Counted from the stretch's first letter, positions 35,385 to 50,632 are shown. The stretch is DNA of 64,000 nt from Halomonas sp. MCCC 1A13316 (GCF_014931605.1 NZ_CP053382.1:496001-560000), one strand, 5' to 3'. Notes: a model not told the origin generated them from the letters alone. A program made the numbers and translations.

Positions 35385-36500
35385 ATGAAGATCGCCGTGC
35401 CGAAGGAAATCAAGAACCACGAATACCGTGTCGCCCTGACCCCCACCGGGGCGCGCGAGCTGGTGGCGCGTGGTCATTCCGTGACCGTACAGGCCAATGC
35501 TGGTGAGGGCGCGGGCTTCTCCGATGCCGACTATGAAGCGGCCGGAGCCAGCTTGGAGGCGAACGTCGACACCCTCTGGGCCGGCGCAGAGCTGATCCTC
35601 AAGGTCAAGGAGCCGCAATCGGAAGAAGTGGCGCGCCTTTCCCGTGGCCAGACCCTGTTCACCTACCTGCACCTTGCGGCCGAGGAGAAGCTCACCCGGG
35701 GGCTGATGAAGAGCGGCGCCACCTGTATCGCCTACGAGACCGTTACCGACCGCCAGGGCGGTTTGCCGCTACTGGCACCGATGAGCACCGTGGCCGGTCG
35801 CATGGCGGTCCAGGCCGGCGCGCACAGCCTGGAGAAGGCCCAGGGTGGCTCCGGCGTGCTGCTGCCCGGCGTGCCCGGCGTGGCGCCCGGCAAGGTGGCC
35901 GTGATCGGCGGCGGCGTAGTGGGCGAGAACGCCGCGCGCATGGCGCTGGGCCTGGGCGCCGAGGTGACCGTACTGGACAAGTCGATTCCGCGCCTCGAAG
36001 TGCTCGATGACCGCTATCAGGGCCGCATGAAGACCGTCTTCTCCACCGCCGATGCCATCGACGAAGCGGTGCGCGAGAGCGACCTGATCGTTGGCGCCGT
36101 GTTGATTCCCGGAGCCGCCGCACCCAAGCTGATCACGCGTGCGATGCTGGCCGACATGAAGCCCGGCAGCGTCTTGGTGGATGTGGCCATCGATCAGGGC
36201 GGCTGCTTCGAGACCAGCCGCGCGACCACCCACGCCGAGCCGACCTACATGGTCGACGGTATCGTCCACTACTGCGTGGCCAACATGCCGGGCGCAGTGG
36301 CGCGCACCTCGACCCAGGCGCTGACCAACGCCACCCTGCCGTTCGTCATTGCCCTGGCCGACAAGGGCTGGAAGCGGGCGCTGGCCGACGATGCCCACTT
36401 CATGCCGGGGCTCAACGTACACGACGGCCAGGTCACCTACCGTGCCGTGGGCGAGGCCTTCGGACTCGATAGCGTCGATCCCGCCAGCCTTGTAAGGTGA
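35385..36500 (+). CDS. ald: Alanine dehydrogenase
   Basis: The 371-residue enzyme interconverts L-alanine and pyruvate plus ammonia with NAD. The start [20 protein letters not shown] is diagnostic. The NAD-binding domain carries [20 protein letters not shown], and Lys in LILKVKEPQ and His in FTYLHLA are the expected catalytic residues. The 172-base upstream region is notably AT-rich and may hold an Lrp-type control site, but no specific operator was recognised. Confidence 0.96.
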   Translation: MKIAVPKEIKNHEYRVALTPTGARELVARGHSVTVQANAGEGAGFSDADYEAAGASLEANVDTLWAGAELILKVKEPQSEEVARLSRGQTLFTYLHLAAEEKLTRGLMKSGATCIAYETVTDRQGGLPLLAPMSTVAGRMAVQAGAHSLEKAQGGSGVLLPGVPGVAPGKVAVIGGGVVGENAARMALGLGAEVTVLDKSIPRLEVLDDRYQGRMKTVFSTADAIDEAVRESDLIVGAVLIPGAAAPKLITRAMLADMKPGSVLVDVAIDQGGCFETSRATTHAEPTYMVDGIVHYCVANMPGAVARTSTQALTNATLPFVIALADKGWKRALADDAHFMPGLNVHDGQVTYRAVGEAFGLDSVDPASLVR

Positions 36501-36508
36501 GCGGCGCC

Positions 36509-36533
36509 GGGGGCGGTCGCCTTGCCCGCCCCC
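36509..36533 (+). terminator. Hairpin after ald
   Basis: GGGGGCGG (36509-36516) pairs with CCGCCCCC (36526-36533) across a 9-nt loop, 9 bases after the ald stop. There is no T tract, so termination is uncertain. Confidence 0.45.
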
Positions 36534-36578
36534 TCGCGTTACCATAGCGGGCATTTCCGCTAGCAGAGTCCGCCTTCC

Positions 36579-37604
36579 ATGAGTGCAGCTTCACAGAAGA
36601 CCCGCGTTCTCACCGGCATCACCACCACCGGTACCCCACACTTGGGCAACTACGTCGGTGCCATCAAGCCCGCCATCGCCGCGAGCCAGGACCCCAGCGT
36701 GCAGTCCTACTACTTCCTCGCCGACCTGCATGCGCTGATCAAGTGCCAGGATCCTCGGCGGGTGCAGGATTCGCGCCTGGAGATCGCCGCCACCTGGCTG
36801 GCACTGGGGCTGGATACCGACAACGCCATCTTCTATCGCCAGTCGGACATCCCCGAGATTCCCGAGCTGACCTGGATGCTCTCGTGCGTCTGCGCCAAGG
36901 GCCTGATGAACCGGGCCCACGCCTACAAGGCGGCGGTGGCCGAGAACGAGGCCGCCGACAACCAGGACCCGGACAAGGGCATTACCATGGGCTTGTTCGG
37001 CTATCCGGTGCTGATGGCCGCCGACATCCTGATGTTCAACGCCAACAAGGTGCCGGTGGGGCGCGACCAGATCCAGCACATCGAGATGGCCCGCGACATG
37101 GGCGGGCGCTTCAACCATCTCTACCGGGGTGAGTTTTTCACCCTGCCGGAGGCGGTAGTGGACGACGACGTGGCGGTGCTGGGCGGGCTCGACGGGCGCA
37201 AGATGTCCAAGAGCTACAACAACACCATCCCGCTGTTCGTCTCCGATAAGAAGCTGCTCAAGCTGGTGCGCAAGATCAAGACCAACTCGCTGGAGCCCGG
37301 TGAGCCCAAGGATCCCGAGGGCTGCACCCTGTTCCAGATCTATTCCGCATTCTCCAATCGCGAGGAGCGTGAGGCGATGCGTGGCGAGTATGCCAATGGC
37401 ATCGGCTGGGGCGAGGTCAAGAACCGTCTGTTCGAACTTCTCAACGAGCAGCTGCGCGAACCTCGCGAACGCTATATCGCGCTGATGGAAGATCCCGGAC
37501 ATATCGAGAGCGTACTGCTCAAGGGTGCCGAGCGGGCACGTGCCGAGGCAGCGCCGTTCATGGATCGATTGCGGGGGGCCGTGGGGCTCGGGCGTTTCGT
37601 CTAA
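36579..37604 (+). CDS. trpS: Tryptophanyl-tRNA synthetase
   Basis: The 341-residue class I enzyme charges tRNA-Trp. The HIGH-type motif reads TGTPHLGNYVGA and the KMSKS loop GRKMSKSYNNT. The segment VPVGRDQIQHIEMARDMGGR matches the family. It is monocistronic, with a strong hairpin 20 bases after the stop. Confidence 0.97.
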   Translation: MSAASQKTRVLTGITTTGTPHLGNYVGAIKPAIAASQDPSVQSYYFLADLHALIKCQDPRRVQDSRLEIAATWLALGLDTDNAIFYRQSDIPEIPELTWMLSCVCAKGLMNRAHAYKAAVAENEAADNQDPDKGITMGLFGYPVLMAADILMFNANKVPVGRDQIQHIEMARDMGGRFNHLYRGEFFTLPEAVVDDDVAVLGGLDGRKMSKSYNNTIPLFVSDKKLLKLVRKIKTNSLEPGEPKDPEGCTLFQIYSAFSNREEREAMRGEYANGIGWGEVKNRLFELLNEQLREPRERYIALMEDPGHIESVLLKGAERARAEAAPFMDRLRGAVGLGRFV

Positions 37605-37624
37605 GCGGTGGCGATACCGTCTCG

Positions 37625-37646
37625 CAAGGGGCCTTCGGGCCCCTTG
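37625..37646 (+). terminator. Hairpin terminator after trpS
   Basis: CAAGGGGCC (37625-37633) and GGCCCCTTG (37638-37646) form a perfect 9-bp stem with a stable TTCG tetraloop. CCTGTTT follows. Confidence 0.8.
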
Positions 37647-37689
37647 CCTGTTTCGGATCTCGACTGCCATCAGCAATGCTTGATCCAGC

Positions 37690-37717
37690 TTGATTCAATA
37701 TTTCCAATGGCTATTAA
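37690..37717 (+). promoter_or_regulatory. Candidate sigma70 promoter for the YeeE/YedE gene
   Basis: TTGATT (37690-37695) and TATTAA (37712-37717) are 16 bases apart, in an AT-rich stretch about 95 bases before the start codon. The composition contrasts with the GC-rich surroundings. Confidence 0.5.
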
Positions 37718-37811
37718 TATCTTCGTTTAAATTCCTTTATGCTCTTTGTTGGGATAGTTAGCATGCTCCCAATCGGGCCGTATGCCCCTGACGATTATGA
37801 GAGAGCACACC

Positions 37812-39020
37812 ATGAGTGAACTCGTCCTTTCCCAACGCTCGCGACTATCCCTGCCTGCGATCGCCACAGGCCTCCTGTTGTTGGGCGCCCTGGCATTGGG
37901 GGCGGCCTTCGGTGCACGCATTGGCGTGCTTATGGTAATCGGCGGCCTGCTGGGCATGGTGCTATACCATGCCGCCTTTGGCTTCACTGCCGCCTGGCGG
38001 ATCTTCATCACTGAACGCCGTGGTCGTGGCCTGCGCGCCCAGATGGTCATGCTGGCCATCGCCGTACTGCTGTTCTTCCCGGCCCTGGGCGCCGGCACTC
38101 TGTTTGGCAACGAGGTAAGTGGCTACGTCGCTCCCATTGGGGTTTCGGTAGTGTTCGGTGCCTTCCTCTTCGGCATCGGCATGCAACTCGGCGGTGGCTG
38201 TGCCTCTGGCACACTGTTCACTGCCGGGGGTGGCAATGCGCGTATGCTGATTACGCTGCTGTTTTTCATTGTGGGTTCGGTGGTCGGGACCGCCCATTTC
38301 TCCTGGTGGATGAGTCTGCCGGCCTTCCAGCCGGTGTCGTTGGTGAATACCACTGGCGTGGGCGGAGGTATCGCCGTGAGCCTGGCGCTGTTCGCCGCCA
38401 TCGCAGGGCTGACATTGATGATGGAAAAGCGTCGCCACGGCCAACTGGAGCAGGTGCCGAAGGTCAACGCCGGCAATCAGCGCTGGCTCACGGGTCCCTG
38501 GCCGCTGCTGTTCGGCGCCGTGGCCCTGGCTCTGCTTAACTACGCCACTCTGGCCTTGGCCGGCCGCCCTTGGGGCGTGACCTCTGCATTTGCCCTGTGG
38601 GGTGCCAAGGGCTTCGAGTTTCTTGGCGGCGACGCCACCGCCTGGGGCTACTGGCAGGCGCCTGGTAATGCAGCAGCTTTGCAGGCCAGCGTATGGAGTG
38701 ACATCACGACGGTCATGAACGTGGGCATCATGATCGGAGCCCTGGTAGCAGCGTCATTGGCAGGCCGCTTTGCACCCAACTTCCGCATTCCACCAAAGTC
38801 GGTGCTGGCCGCGGTGATCGGCGGGATCATGCTGGGTTACGGGGCCCGCCTTGCTTTTGGATGCAATATCGGCGCCTATTTCGGTGGCATCGCCTCGGGC
38901 AGCCTCCACGGTTGGGTATGGCTGGTAGCGGCTTTTGTCGGCAATATGCTCGGTGTGAGGCTGCGGCCCTTCTTTTTCGAGGGCGAGGCAGGACGTAGGT
39001 CGGCGGCCAAGGGTTGCTGA
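37812..39020 (+). CDS. YeeE/YedE-family sulfur-compound transporter
   Basis: The 402-residue membrane protein has two halves with matching Cys-Gly motifs: MQLGGGCASGTLFTAGGG in the first and LAFGCNIGAYFGGIASGSLH in the second. In the family these cysteines line the thiosulfate/sulfur pathway. The protein probably imports thiosulfate or a related sulfur species. The start MSELVLS at 37812 was preferred to an upstream in-frame ATG at 37782. It is flanked by terminators and appears monocistronic. Confidence 0.87.
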   Translation: MSELVLSQRSRLSLPAIATGLLLLGALALGAAFGARIGVLMVIGGLLGMVLYHAAFGFTAAWRIFITERRGRGLRAQMVMLAIAVLLFFPALGAGTLFGNEVSGYVAPIGVSVVFGAFLFGIGMQLGGGCASGTLFTAGGGNARMLITLLFFIVGSVVGTAHFSWWMSLPAFQPVSLVNTTGVGGGIAVSLALFAAIAGLTLMMEKRRHGQLEQVPKVNAGNQRWLTGPWPLLFGAVALALLNYATLALAGRPWGVTSAFALWGAKGFEFLGGDATAWGYWQAPGNAAALQASVWSDITTVMNVGIMIGALVAASLAGRFAPNFRIPPKSVLAAVIGGIMLGYGARLAFGCNIGAYFGGIASGSLHGWVWLVAAFVGNMLGVRLRPFFFEGEAGRRSAAKGC

Positions 39021-39061
39021 CTTGAAACAGTGTTCCCCGTGTAGGACCCAGCATGATGATG

Positions 39062-39084
39062 CGCCCCGGCCTGTGGCCGGGGCG
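39062..39084 (+). terminator. Rho-independent terminator after the YeeE/YedE gene
   Basis: CGCCCCGGCC (39062-39071) and GGCCGGGGCG (39075-39084) form a perfect 10-bp stem with a 3-nt loop, followed by TACTGTTTT. Confidence 0.85.
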
Positions 39085-39170
39085 TACTGTTTTCGAGCGT
39101 GCTAAAGTATTCCTCAAGGCGCCGTCAGAGTGCCTACGGCCCGGTTCCAGTCACCGTATCGAGATCACTA

Positions 39171-40847
39171 ATGCCTGAAAGCAAACGTCCACTCTATATT
39201 CCCTATGCTGGTCCTTCGCTGCTGGAGATGCCGCTCCTCAACAAGGGCAGCGCCTTTACCCGCGATGAGCGGCTCGAGTTCAATCTGATCGGTCTGCTGC
39301 CGCAGAACGTGGAATCCATCGAGGAGCAGGCGGAGCGGGCCTACCGCCAGTACCAGCAGTGCCACAGCGATCTGGAACGACACATCCACCTGCGGGCGAT
39401 CCAGGACGACAACGAGACGCTCTACTACCACATGGTAATGGAGCATCTCGAGGAGATGCTGCCGATCATCTATACCCCCACGGTAGGCCAGGCCTGCGAG
39501 GAATTCTCCAACATCTACCGCAGCCATCGCGGCCTGTTCGTCAGCTATCCGGATCGCGAGCGCATCGACGATATCCTGCGCAGCGCCACCAAGGACAGGG
39601 TCAAGGTGATCGTGGTGACCGACGGCGAACGAATCCTGGGCCTTGGCGACCAGGGGCTTGGCGGCATGGGCATACCTATCGGCAAGCTGGCGCTGTATAC
39701 CGCCTGCGGTGGCATCAGCCCCGCTTACACGCTGCCGATCATGCTTGATGTTGGCACCAACAACCAAGCCCTGCTCGATGACCCCATGTACATGGGCTGG
39801 CGGCATCCGCGCATTTCCCCGGAGGAGTACAACGCCTTCGTCGATGAATTCATCGCTGCGGTCAAGCGCCGCTGGCCGAACGTGCTGCTGCAGTTCGAGG
39901 ATTTTGCCCAGGCCAACGCCGTGCCCCTACTGGAGCGCTACCGCGACCAGCTGTGCTGCTTCAACGACGACGTACAGGGCACCGCGGCGGTCTGCGTAGG
40001 TACCCTGATGGCGGCCTGTCAGGCCCGCGACGAGACCATTGCCGACCAGCGCGTGGTGTTCGTCGGTGCCGGTTCCGCCGGCTGCGGCATTGCCGAGCAG
40101 GTGGTGGTGGCAATGCAGGCGGAGGGGCTCTCCGAGAAAGAGGCGCGGCGCCGTGTGTTCATGGTCGACCGCGAAGGTCTGGTGACCTCCGACCAGGAGT
40201 GGTTGCGCGACTTTCAGCGCCGCCTGGCGCACGACCCCGAGCTCGTCGAAGAGTGGCAGGACCAATCCCTGCTGGAAGTGGCCCGCCACATCAGGCCCAC
40301 AGTGCTGATCGGTGTCTCGGGGCAGAAGGGACTGTTTAGCGAGGAGGTGGTCCGTGCCATGCATGCCGGCTGCGAGCGCCCGGTGATCATGCCGCTCTCC
40401 AACCCCACCTCACGCGCCGAGGCCACACCTGCGGATGTGATCGAGTGGACCGACGGCCAGGCATTGGTAGCCACCGGCAGTCCCTTCGCGCCGGTGGTGC
40501 ATGGGGGCCAGACCTATCCCATCGCCCAGTGCAACAACGCTTACATCTTCCCCGGAATCGGGCTCGGGGTGGTGGCCAGCGGCGCTAGGCGAATCACCGA
40601 CACCATGTTGATGACCGCTTCCCGTGCCCTGGCTCGTGAGGCCCCGCTGGTCAAGGAGGGCAAGGGAGCGCTGCTGCCGCCGCTGTCGCACATTCGTGAG
40701 CTCTCCAGGGCCATCGCCTTCGAGGTCGCCGCCCAGGCGCAGCAGGAGGGGGTGGCGCTGCGCACCGACGGCATCAAGCTGCGCCAGGCGATCGAGCGTA
40801 GCAGCTGGACACCGGAGTACAGGCGCTACCGCCGCCGCGCGTTCTGA
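39171..40847 (+). CDS. maeA: NAD-dependent malic enzyme
   Basis: The 558-residue enzyme decarboxylates malate to pyruvate with NAD. Family motifs are visible: [25 protein letters not shown] (catalytic Lys region), the metal-binding FEDFAQANA, and the NAD site [14 protein letters not shown]. Length is close to E. coli MaeA (565). The ATG at 39171 ([14 protein letters not shown]) was chosen on family start; the RBS is weak. It converges on acnA. Confidence 0.95.
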   Translation: MPESKRPLYIPYAGPSLLEMPLLNKGSAFTRDERLEFNLIGLLPQNVESIEEQAERAYRQYQQCHSDLERHIHLRAIQDDNETLYYHMVMEHLEEMLPIIYTPTVGQACEEFSNIYRSHRGLFVSYPDRERIDDILRSATKDRVKVIVVTDGERILGLGDQGLGGMGIPIGKLALYTACGGISPAYTLPIMLDVGTNNQALLDDPMYMGWRHPRISPEEYNAFVDEFIAAVKRRWPNVLLQFEDFAQANAVPLLERYRDQLCCFNDDVQGTAAVCVGTLMAACQARDETIADQRVVFVGAGSAGCGIAEQVVVAMQAEGLSEKEARRRVFMVDREGLVTSDQEWLRDFQRRLAHDPELVEEWQDQSLLEVARHIRPTVLIGVSGQKGLFSEEVVRAMHAGCERPVIMPLSNPTSRAEATPADVIEWTDGQALVATGSPFAPVVHGGQTYPIAQCNNAYIFPGIGLGVVASGARRITDTMLMTASRALAREAPLVKEGKGALLPPLSHIRELSRAIAFEVAAQAQQEGVALRTDGIKLRQAIERSSWTPEYRRYRRRAF

Positions 40848-40853
40848 TAGTGA

Positions 40854-41045
40854 CTGATTCATTACTGTGCTCGACGACCCACAAGGATGTGGGAAGTGCG
40901 TTGGTTCGTCGGGAACGAACCTAGCCATTCTGCCGTCGGCGGTGCCGAAGCGTCGGACCGTCACAATCCTCATTGAGCAGCCAGCCAACTCCGGTTGTTC
41001 CGCTCCGGCGGCGGCCAGCCTATCTTCGCTCGTGACATGAATCAG
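40854..41045. repeat. Structured intergenic element, copy A (192 bp)
   Basis: Outer arms CTGATTCAT (40854-40862) and ATGAATCAG (41037-41045) are exact complements. Inside are perfect hairpins CCCACA/TGTGGG (40878-40893) and GGTTCGT/ACGAACC (40903-40921), and GTCAC/GTGAC (40960-40964, 41032-41036) closes the core. The core 40964-41036 matches 15900-15972 at 56 of 73 gapless positions, while the arms differ completely from copy B. It fills the maeA-acnA gap, beginning 6 bases after the maeA stop. Confidence 0.7.
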
Positions 41046-41067
41046 AAGCACTATGCCACACAAAGAC

Positions 41068-41098
41068 AAAGGCTCTGCCGGTTACCGACAGAGCCTTT
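41068..41098 (-). terminator. Bidirectional terminator between maeA and acnA
   Basis: AAAGGCTCTG (41068-41077) and CAGAGCCTTT (41089-41098) form a perfect 10-bp stem with an 11-nt loop and A/T flanks on both sides. It lies 29 bases beyond the acnA stop. Confidence 0.85.
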
Positions 41099-41126
41099 CG
41101 CTTGAGCACGGTATGTAGGGAAGCGC

Positions 41127-43877
<2,751 letters not shown>

Positions 43878-44048
43878 GAGGCCTCCTGTCACGGTAGTGA
43901 ACGGTCCTGTTCTTCGATCTCATGCTTAACACATGGTCATGATAGGTCCCCCTTTCAAGCGCTGCCCAGGGTTTCTATGCTGAACGAAAGTTCGTCGCGT
44001 GGCGCCGATGTTCCGCTGGGGGGAGGAGCAAGCGCTCGGGAGGCCCTG

Positions 44049-44258
44049 ATGCATGAAGAACGGCTCGACAGCCATTCGGTTTACTGCCCTTACTGCAGCA
44101 TGCCCTACGACCTGTTGGTGGACATTTCCCAAGGCAGCCACCAGACCTGGGAAGATTGCCCCTATTGCTGTGCGCCCATTCAATTGCGAATAGAAGTTTC
44201 GCCGATGACCGGCGAGCTTGACGCTCTCGTGCTGGGACGCGACGACGAGGTGCTCTAG
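44049..44258 (+). CDS. CPXCG motif-containing cysteine-rich protein
   Basis: The 69-residue protein carries two CPYC motifs (VYCPYCSMPYDLLVD and DCPYCCAPIQLRIEV), forming a likely zinc ribbon. The small family is widespread in Proteobacteria with no known function. The first motif is CPYCS, not the usual CPYCG. GGGAGG lies 5 bases before the ATG at 44049. An in-frame ATG at 43977 would add 24 residues but has no good RBS. Confidence 0.85.
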   Translation: MHEERLDSHSVYCPYCSMPYDLLVDISQGSHQTWEDCPYCCAPIQLRIEVSPMTGELDALVLGRDDEVL

Positions 44259-44382
44259 GGCGTCGGCAAAAGGCGCGAGGCACGCCGCGGGCCTCCGAGG
44301 CTGGTACAATGGCGTTAGCCATTGCTCGGCCGCAGGCCACGACCCGGCTGGAGCGAGACAGTCACGCCTCACCCCGTTTTAG

Positions 44383-45351
<969 letters not shown>

Positions 45352-45360
45352 GGTTCCTTG

Positions 45361-45630
45361 TCAGTAGTGCGGCGGCACCTCGTCCTGCGGGCTGGGTGCC
45401 GCCATCTCCGAATCCTGCAGCGCCCGCTGCTGATCACGTAGCTTTTCCTGCATCAAAGAATTGATCCGCTCGAGCTGGGCCAGGCGTCGTTCCTGGCTGG
45501 CCACGGCCTCGTCCAGCGTATCCAGCCAGTGCTCCTGGTAGGCGATTCGGCTCTCCAGGGCTTCCAGCCGGCTAGCGAGCGCCTGGGAAAGGCTCATGTT
45601 AGAATCGTCGCGCTGCGTGTCACTGTTCAT
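45361..45630 (-). CDS. slyX: SlyX family protein
   Basis: The 89-residue coiled-coil protein has the SlyX pattern: LESRIAYQEHWLDTLDEAVA, then LERINSLMQEKLRD, and the conserved ending PPHY. Its function is unknown. The start at 45630 has AAGG upstream; an ATG at 45675 would add 15 residues. It is divergent from the cold-shock-domain gene. Confidence 0.87.
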   Translation of the reverse strand: MNSDTQRDDSNMSLSQALASRLEALESRIAYQEHWLDTLDEAVASQERRLAQLERINSLMQEKLRDQQRALQDSEMAAPSPQDEVPPHY

Positions 45631-45725
45631 CGTGGCACCTTCATTGGTCGACGGGGCATCGTGTCGCGTCGTCATCGGACATCCTGTTTCGTCAATTCCA
45701 CATAACAAGTGAGCAATACGGATCC

Positions 45726-46190
45726 ATGAATCGCAAGGTTATCTTTCGCTGTACGTTGATCAGTCTGGTGCTGGCGCTGCCGGCACCGCTGCTGATCGCC
45801 CTGTCACTGGCCCTGGCCGACGTCGGTCTGCCCCAGCAGCTGTTGACACTGCTGGAACCTGGCGGCTTCGTGGCGGGCTATATTGCCGCCGCCCTCGCCG
45901 TCTTCGGGCTACTTCTCGTTGCCACACTGGCCACCCATGCGTTGAGCCCGCAAATGGCGGTGCTGGCCGCGGTAGAGAACGACGATCGCGAAATCGGCGA
46001 GGTCAAATGGTTCAACGTCAACAAGGGGTACGGCTTCATCAAGCGCGAGAGCGGCGAGGACGTGTTCGTGCACTTTCGTGCCATTCGCGGCCGCGGGCAT
46101 CGTACCCTGGCCGAGGGGCAGAAGGTGCGTTATCACGTGATCGAGAACGAGCGGGGACTACAAGCCGACGACGTCACCGTCATTACTTGA
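45726..46190 (+). CDS. Membrane-anchored cold-shock domain protein
   Basis: The 154-residue protein has two predicted membrane helices (about residues 8-31 and 49-70), a short linker, and a cold-shock domain (88-154) with RNP1 KGYGFIKR and RNP2 DVFVHF. The domain should bind single-stranded RNA or DNA. With both helices inserted, the domain would face the same side as the N-terminus, probably the cytoplasm. It is monocistronic with a hairpin downstream. No tested function is known to me. Confidence 0.88.
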   Translation: MNRKVIFRCTLISLVLALPAPLLIALSLALADVGLPQQLLTLLEPGGFVAGYIAAALAVFGLLLVATLATHALSPQMAVLAAVENDDREIGEVKWFNVNKGYGFIKRESGEDVFVHFRAIRGRGHRTLAEGQKVRYHVIENERGLQADDVTVIT

Positions 46191-46244
46191 ACGAAGCGCC
46201 TGGCCATCGCTCGCCAGCTTTCGCAAGCTGGTCAGGCTTCAAGA

Positions 46245-46272
46245 ACATCGCCCCGCTTCGGTGGGGCGATGT
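46245..46272 (+). terminator. Bidirectional hairpin terminator after the cold-shock gene
   Basis: ACATCGCCCC (46245-46254) and GGGGCGATGT (46263-46272) form a perfect 10-bp stem with an 8-nt loop; CGTTT follows. A second hairpin, CCAGCTT/AAGCTGG, lies just upstream at about 46214-46231. Confidence 0.78.
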
Positions 46273-46281
46273 CGTTTCGGG

Positions 46282-46689
46282 TCACTGGCCAGAATCGGGC
46301 CAGTCGATGGCGCCTTCGCTGCCGTCGGGCAACACCTGCCAGAAGCGGTCGGGCTCGTCGCCGGGCTGCCAGCCGCCCAGTGAGCAGCGTACCTCGCAGC
46401 CGAGCCGGGTGGCGGCGTCGCGGGCGCAGTCGCAGTCTCTCAACCAGGGGGTAAGAGGACTGTCGAGCCACAGGCTGGCGAAGCCGTCGGCCGCTTTTTC
46501 CACCAGCAGCACCGGGACCTCGTGCCCCGCGTGATGGCCGCGGGTGTGCCACTTGCCGCGACCAGCGCCGCGCAGCGGGGCGGCATCCAGCATCTCGCCG
46601 AGCCAGGCGTCGATTGCGGGAAGCGACGCCTGGCGCAGGTAGATTTCGATATCCGGATAGCGCATGTTGCTGTCGTGCTGATGTGGCAT
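46282..46689 (-). CDS. Conserved protein of unknown function near dapE
   Basis: The 135-residue soluble protein has conserved-looking stretches YPDIEIYLRQASLPAIDAWL, LWLDSPLTPWLRDCDCARDA and CSLGGWQPGDEPDRFWQVLP. Similar proteins occur next to dapE-type genes in other Gammaproteobacteria to my recollection; no function is known. GAGAG precedes the ATG at 46689. It lies 20 bases after dapE on the same strand, so it is probably in the dap operon. Confidence 0.75.
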   Translation of the reverse strand: MPHQHDSNMRYPDIEIYLRQASLPAIDAWLGEMLDAAPLRGAGRGKWHTRGHHAGHEVPVLLVEKAADGFASLWLDSPLTPWLRDCDCARDAATRLGCEVRCSLGGWQPGDEPDRFWQVLPDGSEGAIDWPDSGQ

Positions 46690-46709
46690 GGTGAACTCTC
46701 TCGGCGCGG

Positions 46710-48954
<2,245 letters not shown>

Positions 48955-48986
48955 GCGGTGTCCTCGTGTCTTGTAGGGAGTGGGCC

Positions 48987-49334
48987 TCAGCCCTTGAGAT
49001 CGTCGTAGTCGCCGTCGCGATAGCCGACGCGTATCTCGTCGCCAATATCGAGCAGCGGTCGCTTGAGCAGGGTGGGGTTGGCCATGATCAGCGCGCGGAC
49101 CTTGTTGGAGTCGATGTCCTGCTTGTCCTCCTCGGGGAGGTTGCGCCAAGTGGTGCTGCGCCGGTTGATGGCTTCCAGTGCCGGGATGTGCTCGAGAATA
49201 TGTTCGAGCAACGCAGCGGAGAGGCCATCCTCGCGCAGGTCGTGAAGCTGGTAGGGCAGGCCCTTCTCGTCCAGCGTCTTGCGCGCTTTGCGGCAGGTAT
49301 CGCAATTCTTGATCACGAACAGAGTTGCCATCAT
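48987..49334 (-). CDS. yffB: ArsC/Spx-family reductase YffB
   Basis: The 115-residue thioredoxin-fold protein has a catalytic pair in NCDTCRKARKTL and a family segment LLKRPLLD. It belongs to the ArsC/Spx family but its role is unknown; the link with dap genes is conserved, as in E. coli yffB-dapE. Its ATG overlaps the dapC stop (ATGA); a second ATG three bases on has better spacing to AGGAG. Confidence 0.88.
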   Translation of the reverse strand: MMATLFVIKNCDTCRKARKTLDEKGLPYQLHDLREDGLSAALLEHILEHIPALEAINRRSTTWRNLPEEDKQDIDSNKVRALIMANPTLLKRPLLDIGDEIRVGYRDGDYDDLKG

Positions 49335-50530
49335 GTGCTCCTTTCGACGAAACGGCGTATTCGATGGGCAGCTTCGACCGTCGGCTCGAGTTCGGCCACC
49401 AGCGCCAGACGTACCCGGCCGCGCCCGGGATTGATGCCGTCTACGGCTTCACGCCCCATGTAGGAGCCAGGCAGCACGCTGACATGCTCCGCGGCGAACA
49501 AGGCCCTAGTGAAGGCCTCATCGTCACCGCCCGGTACGGCCGGCCATAGATAGAAGCTGGCCTCGGGCGCAGGAAATTCAAGCACTGGCGCGAGAATCTC
49601 GGTCACGGCGGCGAATTTCTCGCGATAGGCATCGCGGTTGGCACGTACGTGGGTCTCGTCGTTCCAGGCCGTGATCGAGGCGTGTTGCAGCGGCAGCGAC
49701 ATGGCGCAGCCATGATAGGTGCGATAACGCTTGAACGGTGCGATCAGCGCGGCGTCGCCAGCGACGAATCCCGAGCGCAGCCCCGGTAGGTTGGAGCGCT
49801 TGGAGAGCGAGTGAAACACCAGGCAGCGGCGGTAGTCGTGGCGACCAAGGGCGGCACAGGCCTCGAGCAGCCCCGGTGGGGGAGCGGCCTCGTCGAGGTA
49901 GAGTTCGGAGTAGCACTCGTCGGAGGCGATAATGAAATCGTGTTCGTCGGCAAGCGCGATGAGTTTCTCGAACTCGGCCTGTGGCGTTACCGCCCCGGTG
50001 GGGTTGCCCGGCGAGCAGAGGAAAAGGATCTGCACCTCGCGCCAGGTATCCGCCGGCACGGCGTCGATATCGGGGCGAAAGCCGGTCTTGGCGTGGCAGT
50101 CCAGGTAGAGCGGCTGGCCCCCGGCGAGCAGGGTGGCGCCCTCGTAGATCTGGTAGAACGGGTTGGGCACCGCCACCCGTGCCGGGCGGGTGCGATCCAG
50201 CGCCGCCTGGATGAAGGCGAAGATTGCCTCGCGGGTGCCGTTGACCGGCAGCACCTGACGCTCAACGTCGAGGCCTTCGAGGCCGAAACGTTGCGTGGCC
50301 CAGGCGGCGATGGCCTGGCGCAGCTCGGGTATGCCGGCGGTGGCCGGGTAGCGAGCGAACGCCTGCTGGTGGGCCTGCAGCGTCTCCAGCGCGGCGGCAA
50401 AGGGTGGATGCTGCGGCTCGCCGATGGTCAGCGGGATGTGCGCGAGCCCCTCGGGGGGCGTCACGCCGGCCTTGAGGGCGGCGAGCTTCTCGAAGGGATA
50501 GGGCTTCAAGGCGTCGAGGTCGGGGTTCAT
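49331..50530 (-). CDS. dapC: Succinyldiaminopimelate transaminase DapC
   Basis: The 399-residue class I/II aminotransferase makes N-succinyl-LL-DAP. PLP Lys lies in FHSLSKRSNLPGLRSG and the Asp-containing loop in CSPGNPTGAV. The start MNPDLDALKPYPFEKL matches pseudomonad DapC; earlier ATGs exist. With dapD and dapE adjacent, three consecutive steps of the succinylase DAP pathway are clustered. Confidence 0.93.
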   Translation of the reverse strand: MNPDLDALKPYPFEKLAALKAGVTPPEGLAHIPLTIGEPQHPPFAAALETLQAHQQAFARYPATAGIPELRQAIAAWATQRFGLEGLDVERQVLPVNGTREAIFAFIQAALDRTRPARVAVPNPFYQIYEGATLLAGGQPLYLDCHAKTGFRPDIDAVPADTWREVQILFLCSPGNPTGAVTPQAEFEKLIALADEHDFIIASDECYSELYLDEAAPPPGLLEACAALGRHDYRRCLVFHSLSKRSNLPGLRSGFVAGDAALIAPFKRYRTYHGCAMSLPLQHASITAWNDETHVRANRDAYREKFAAVTEILAPVLEFPAPEASFYLWPAVPGGDDEAFTRALFAAEHVSVLPGSYMGREAVDGINPGRGRVRLALVAELEPTVEAAHRIRRFVERST

Positions 50531-50632
50531 CGGTGTCCAGGCGTCGCGGGGAGGCGTCATTGTCATGGCTGCGGGCAGACCGTCGATTATAGGGAAGGCC
50601 CCGGCTCGCCTCAAACCAATACGTGGCGGGCG

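Noticed and set aside
40854..41045. Retron ncRNA as a firm call
   Set aside because: The arm-core-hairpin-arm order is suggestive, but no reverse transcriptase is encoded in the window, two copies exist, and I cannot identify the branching guanosine with confidence.
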